Below are positions 61,841 through 64,000 of a stretch of DNA of 64,000 nucleotides, one piece after another. Below the pieces are notes generated by a model, which saw only the letters and a list, made by a program, of their open reading frames with translations, searched no databases and was not told where the DNA came from. Positions within the stretch are counted from its first letter, which is position 1; each line of letters opens with the position of its first letter. The DNA is taken from positions 9,782,501 through 9,846,500 of the forward strand of contig OW051470.1 of NCBI GenBank assembly GCA_932521025.1, given 5' to 3'. The position numbers and the translations under genes were made by a program. Source of the DNA: Oscheius onirici. Its lineage: Eukaryota > Nematoda > Chromadorea > Rhabditida > Rhabditidae.

Positions 61841-64000
61841 GTTGAGCGAGAAGCTTCTGAAAAATAGGTTTGATGGATGAAAATCGAAAGAAAGTAATAC
61901 GAGGTGTAGAGATAAAGCGCATCGCGGTCAAAGAAGTTAAGGAGGACGTCAATAAAATCTAGGTGAACGGCAAGGAAAAATGGTAGGGGAAGTGGGCAAA
62001 GCGTCAAAGCACAAAGAAATAGCAAAAATTAGCCTAAAAACATTTCGTAACGTACAAACAATAGACGGTCATCAATTAGACAATTTTCAAGGTAAATACA
62101 AAAAAATCTTGTGTGAAAAGGAGGAATTGCGTTGGCAGAGCGTTCGACAAGGAAAAGTTGGCCTAAAATGACTTCCTTCCAATTTCGACATGAATTTTAC
62201 AATAAGACTTATTTCCTATGTCCAGGCATGTTTCTTTGCCAGTAAAAGTCAGAAAAACGGAGAAAATTGAAGAAACCGACGTGGAAAATCCTGCAAAACA
62301 AAAAGGCTAGGAGAGCTTTTTCTCTGCAGCCGATTACGGTAGGCCAAATTGATCGTCAGGGTTTTCGTTACGGGACCCACGACACCTCGATTTGAGCGCG
62401 AATTCAAGCGGTTTCCTAGGGGGCGGTGCCTTCTCTCTCGTCTCGTTCACATTCATCTTATTCTGCCGTGGTTGTCGAAGGTCTCGTTCGTTGGATACTG
62501 CTGTTTTGGATAGAAAGAAGAGCCCAGTCGTTATCATCCCGACCGCCAGTTCATGGGAAAAATCCACACTTGACACCCTTTGAAGAGTATCTCCCAGTCC
62601 TCCTGATAAGGAGCCAGCCCCTCTTCGAGCATGTGGGCTACAGGCGCAGCTGTTTGCACCCCAGTTTACCGCATTCTGGCCACATGTTGTCCAATCGCCA
62701 GGAGACCGAATCCTGTACAGAGGGTGAGTATAAAAAGAGGTTTCCAAAAGTTAGCCTACTCCTCCATCTGTCTCCAGACAACATTCCTTGGTTATTTTCA
62801 TAATTTTTGGACTGATTTAGTGTAGAAAATCGTTAGTGGACGCTATTTTGGTCCAAAAAAATTTGATTTTGTCCGAGATCCCATTCTGACTCGAGCAGTA
62901 GGTTCCTTTGGTTCTCGCCAGTTTTAGCTCATATTTCACGCATTTTTTACCATTTTGAGTGGAAAAATGGTTGAATTGGCGTAAATTTACGCCAGAACCT
63001 TCCCGTGTTGTCCATTCTGACTCAAGTAACTGCTCGGAGCAAGTACTTGTGACTCTACTCTAATTTTGTGTAGGTAGATTGAAGAAAAGCTGTAAATCCC
63101 AGCTTTTTGCTTGAAATTAAAGGCAAAACTCGTCCGATCTGGAGCTCATTTTCCGGCGAAAAACCCTTGATGAGTCCACAAACGGGAGTCTCTCTGGCAG
63201 CAATTGACAAGGCCCAAATTACGCGAGAGCCAAGGGGCCTTCTGCTCTAATTTGGGTCGTCAATCACACAAAAAGACGTATATTCTCTCGTCATCCATTG
63301 TCTCGAATACCAATTTTCTATGATTTTATGCCGCCCCCACCTTCGATCGAAGTCTTCCTCCTCGCTGGCTTATCACTTTATCGGGACGCTTTTGGTCGTT
63401 TCCCAGGCGTGAAAAGCCCACTCTCGTGTTTTTATTCGATTGTTTGGCTCTCTCTTTGCTCTATTTAGCCATTCCAATGACTCTTTTATCGTCTAATTTA
63501 CCCTTTGTTTTTGGTGGCCTCGTGTTAGGAAGAGAGACCCCCGATCGGAAGTCTCATCCCAAATCGCATGTTAGACTGATCTCGAGAGGAAGAGAGAGGC
63601 TTCCCGTGAATCAGACACAAAATCTCTTTTTGATCCGACAGAGGGGGCTACGTTTAATTGAAAAAGGGACCGGCAACAACAACTGCAGCTATTTGACAAG
63701 TTTTTCGCCGGAAATTCTTTGCTTTCTAAAAATCTTTGCGTATTGGAAGGAAAACAAGATTTTTACACGAAAAAAGAGAAAAAAGCATGAAGTGGAAGAA
63801 ATCAGATTTTTAGGCGGATTAAAAGTTACGGAGGTCAGGAAACCGTTCACAATTACGTACGAGCTTTACGCGGGAATTCAAACTTGACGAATTAGTTTGA
63901 CTTGTAAAAAAGTGTTTTTGTAAGCTTTTAGATGCTTTTCGGAATTATTCAAAAATTTGGGATCCAAAACATGCAGAAGACTACAAAACTACTTCTTTTC
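61841..64000. other. No supported gene; upstream of rps-29
   Basis: The rps-29 promoter should lie just above 61840. Short minus-strand frames at 62560-62700 show a possible relic (see rejected items). A 153-codon plus-strand frame at 63426-63887 starts with a hydrophobic segment (MFLFDCLALSLLYLAIPMTLL), then becomes Lys/Arg-rich; it matches no family that I know and may be chance in AT-rich DNA. Confidence 0.35.

Noticed and set aside
62560-62700. Minus-strand pieces resembling the C-terminal part of a Mpv17/PMP22-family protein (EEGLAPYQEDW, VWIFPMNWR)
   Set aside because: The likeness is short, needs a frame change after MNWR and lacks the rest of the domain. Too weak to call even as a pseudogene.
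63426-63887. 153-codon plus-strand frame with a hydrophobic N-terminus
   Set aside because: Composition becomes Lys/Phe/Ile-rich as expected for AT-rich non-coding DNA; no family match.

Overview
This is nuclear DNA of a rhabditid nematode. Introns end in TTTTCAG-type acceptors. The coding exons spell orthologues of Caenorhabditis elegans proteins at almost the same length. There are serpentine-receptor, FER-like kinase and worm CK1 sequences, a U2 snRNA, and sequences resembling the trans-spliced leader exon. Every recognised orthologue (cbp-1, TMEM33, pdr-1, lpd-7, rpl-9, alh-9, daf-7, TRAPPC11, rps-29) lies, as I recall, on C. elegans chromosome III, so this is probably the matching chromosome with its gene order shuffled. 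The daf-7 / TRAPPC11 / rps-29 block keeps what I recall as the C. elegans B0412 order. The species is not C. elegans itself.

Layout. 1-3060 is upstream and probably 5' UTR sequence of cbp-1. 3061-13060 (+) is CBP/p300 (26 exons, 2022 aa). 13984-16041 (-) is TMEM33. 16650-18869 (+) is parkin. 19013-21378 (-) is pescadillo. 22203-22884 (+) is ribosomal protein L9. 22951-27424 (-) is an ALDH9-type aldehyde dehydrogenase, with a small transmembrane-protein gene nested on the opposite strand in one intron (25225-26343). 27926-28333 (-) is an unrecognised proline-rich ORF and 28944-29348 (-) a secreted Gly/Tyr-rich peptide. This first half is compact and conserved.

29.5-45 kb is accessory. It holds a ~169-bp tandem repeat, an orphan Srd-receptor exon, a U2 snRNA gene, four SL-like sequences with two U2 5' fragments, a dead mariner element, a broken FER-like tyrosine kinase, a frameshifted Lys/Glu-rich secreted protein, an unrecognised basic-protein exon, foldback elements, and a CK1-family kinase that has lost its beta-3 lysine.

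45-62 kb returns to conserved genes, all on the minus strand: rps-29 (61840-61458), TRAPPC11 (61273-49579) and the TGF-beta ligand daf-7 (48020-45223). rps-29 and TRAPPC11 are close enough to be an operon. 61.8-64 kb has no gene I can support.

Gene models were built by joining exons at consensus splice sites. For cbp-1, TMEM33, pdr-1, lpd-7, rpl-9, alh-9, daf-7, rps-29, CK1, the nested gene and the Gly/Tyr peptide, the summed exon lengths are exact multiples of three. The most unusual signals are (i) three introns in three genes filled with (GGGACA)n, always G-rich in the transcript sense, and (ii) the SL/U2 repeat cluster at 31.6-34.2 kb.
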